Shown here: positions 5,489 through 5,901 of the stretch, piece after piece
Layout: each line of letters opens with the position of its first letter
Numbering within the stretch: the stretch's first letter is position 1
Assembly (NCBI GenBank): GCA_031258625.1
Contig: JAIRMO010000208.1
Location: 1 to 5,901 of the forward strand
Reading direction: 5' to 3'
DNA length: 5,901 bases
Origin: Spirochaetaceae bacterium
GTDB lineage: Bacteria > Spirochaetota > Spirochaetia > Treponematales > Breznakiellaceae
Made by a program: the position numbers and the translations under genes
The notes under the pieces: model-generated
What the model saw: only the letters and a program-made list of their open reading frames with translations
Databases searched by the model: none
What the model was told of the DNA's origin: nothing

Positions 5489-5901
5489 ATGAATTCTTCG
5501 TATTCGGCCCAAAATATCCAGGTTTTAAAGGGGCTGGAGGCGGTGCGGAAGCGCCCCGGGATGTATATCGGTACCACCGGCATTGACGGCCTGCATCATC
5601 TGGTCTTTGAGGTGGTTGATAATTCGGTTGACGAGGCCATGCAGGGGCATTGCGATACCATTCTGGTGGTCCTGGAGGGAAACGACGTGGTCCGGGTGGA
5701 GGACAACGGCCGGGGCATCCCCGTGGACATACACTCCGGCGAGGGTGTCAGCGCCCTGGAACTGGTCATGACCCGGCTCCATGCGGGGGGCAAATTCGAC
5801 AAAAAGTCCTACAAGGTCTCCGGGGGCCTCCACGGGGTGGGGGTTTCGGTGGTGAACGCCCTTTCCGAATGGTGCGAGGCCGCGGTCCACATAGGCGGCA
5901 A
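5489..5901 (+). CDS. gyrB: DNA gyrase subunit B, N-terminal 137 residues (3' end outside window)
   Basis: GyrB is the ATPase half of gyrase, which with GyrA introduces negative supercoils. Its start, [28 protein letters not shown], aligns with E. coli GyrB offset by one residue. The GHKL ATP site is intact: catalytic Glu41, Asn45, Asp72, the DNGRGIP block (72-78), HAGGKF with Lys102, and the ATP lid GGLHGVG (112-118). The position equivalent to E. coli Arg136, which contacts coumarin drugs, reads Ile135. ATG 5489 is chosen from family alignment, although no Shine-Dalgarno precedes it. Upstream in frame, a TTG at 5441 has a GGAGA (5429-5433) 7 bases before it and would add 16 residues; family length argues against it. 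A weak TTTACT (5453-5458), 17-bp spacer and TACACT (5476-5481) would start a leaderless transcript at the ATG. It is divergent from dnaA across the origin. Confidence 0.97.
   Translation, partial: MNSSYSAQNIQVLKGLEAVRKRPGMYIGTTGIDGLHHLVFEVVDNSVDEAMQGHCDTILVVLEGNDVVRVEDNGRGIPVDIHSGEGVSALELVMTRLHAGGKFDKKSYKVSGGLHGVGVSVVNALSEWCEAAVHIGG

Noticed and set aside
5335..5586. 83-codon + strand frame running into gyrB
   Set aside because: It overlaps the conserved GyrB N-terminus in another frame, and its first half runs through the DnaA-box array. No ribosome-binding site precedes its ATG.
5525..5890. 121-codon - strand frame opposite gyrB
   Set aside because: It is antisense to the strongly conserved GyrB ATPase domain; its openness follows from GC-rich codon use in gyrB.

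Overview
The window is the chromosomal replication-origin neighbourhood of a bacterium, most likely a spirochaete of the Treponema group. Two things point there. The layout is gyrB divergent from dnaA, with dnaN and recF following dnaA on the same strand, which matches the order around the origin in Treponema pallidum as I recall it. The protein sequences of DnaA, DnaN, RecF and GyrB also look treponeme-like to my eye. The genus is an inference and I cannot name a species. Protein-coding DNA is GC-rich at both ends (amidohydrolase and gyrB), moderate in recF, and clearly AT-richer in dnaN and dnaA.

Layout from left to right. Positions 1-1245 (+) hold the 3' part of a YtcJ-like metal-dependent amidohydrolase gene. 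A perfect 9-bp stem-loop at 1262-1284 separates it from the convergent recF (2403-1306, -). recF is preceded by dnaN (3509-2409, -) after a gap of only 5 bp. A 207-bp, 74% AT spacer (3510-3716) separates dnaN from dnaA (5123-3717, -). A 365-bp AT-rich region (5124-5488) lies between dnaA and the divergent gyrB, whose first 137 codons are present (5489 to the window end, +).

Both spacers flanking dnaA carry DnaA-box-like 9-mers, so I read the locus as a bipartite origin with dnaA in the middle. The gyrB-side spacer has a perfect TTATCCACA, a near-perfect TTATACATA, and three tandem 11-bp repeats of which two are TTATACACA. The dnaN-side spacer has four degenerate boxes. One of these is followed by a short GC cluster, an 18-bp run of six DnaA-trio-like triplets, and then a pure-AT tract. 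That order matches the basal unwinding module described for Bacillus subtilis and is the best candidate for the strand-opening site.

Functionally, DnaA opens the origin, DnaN is the sliding clamp, RecF acts in gap repair and fork restart, and GyrB with GyrA relieves positive supercoils. All four genes are transcribed away from the origin. The amidohydrolase is transcribed towards it, head-on to the fork, and looks like an unrelated neighbour. I see no mobile element, CRISPR array, tRNA, rRNA or defence system. The points most worth checking are the DnaA-trio module, the combined DnaA-box/-10 element found three times, a 27-codon ORF with a perfect Shine-Dalgarno inside the origin, and an isoleucine in GyrB where most bacteria have the coumarin-contacting arginine.
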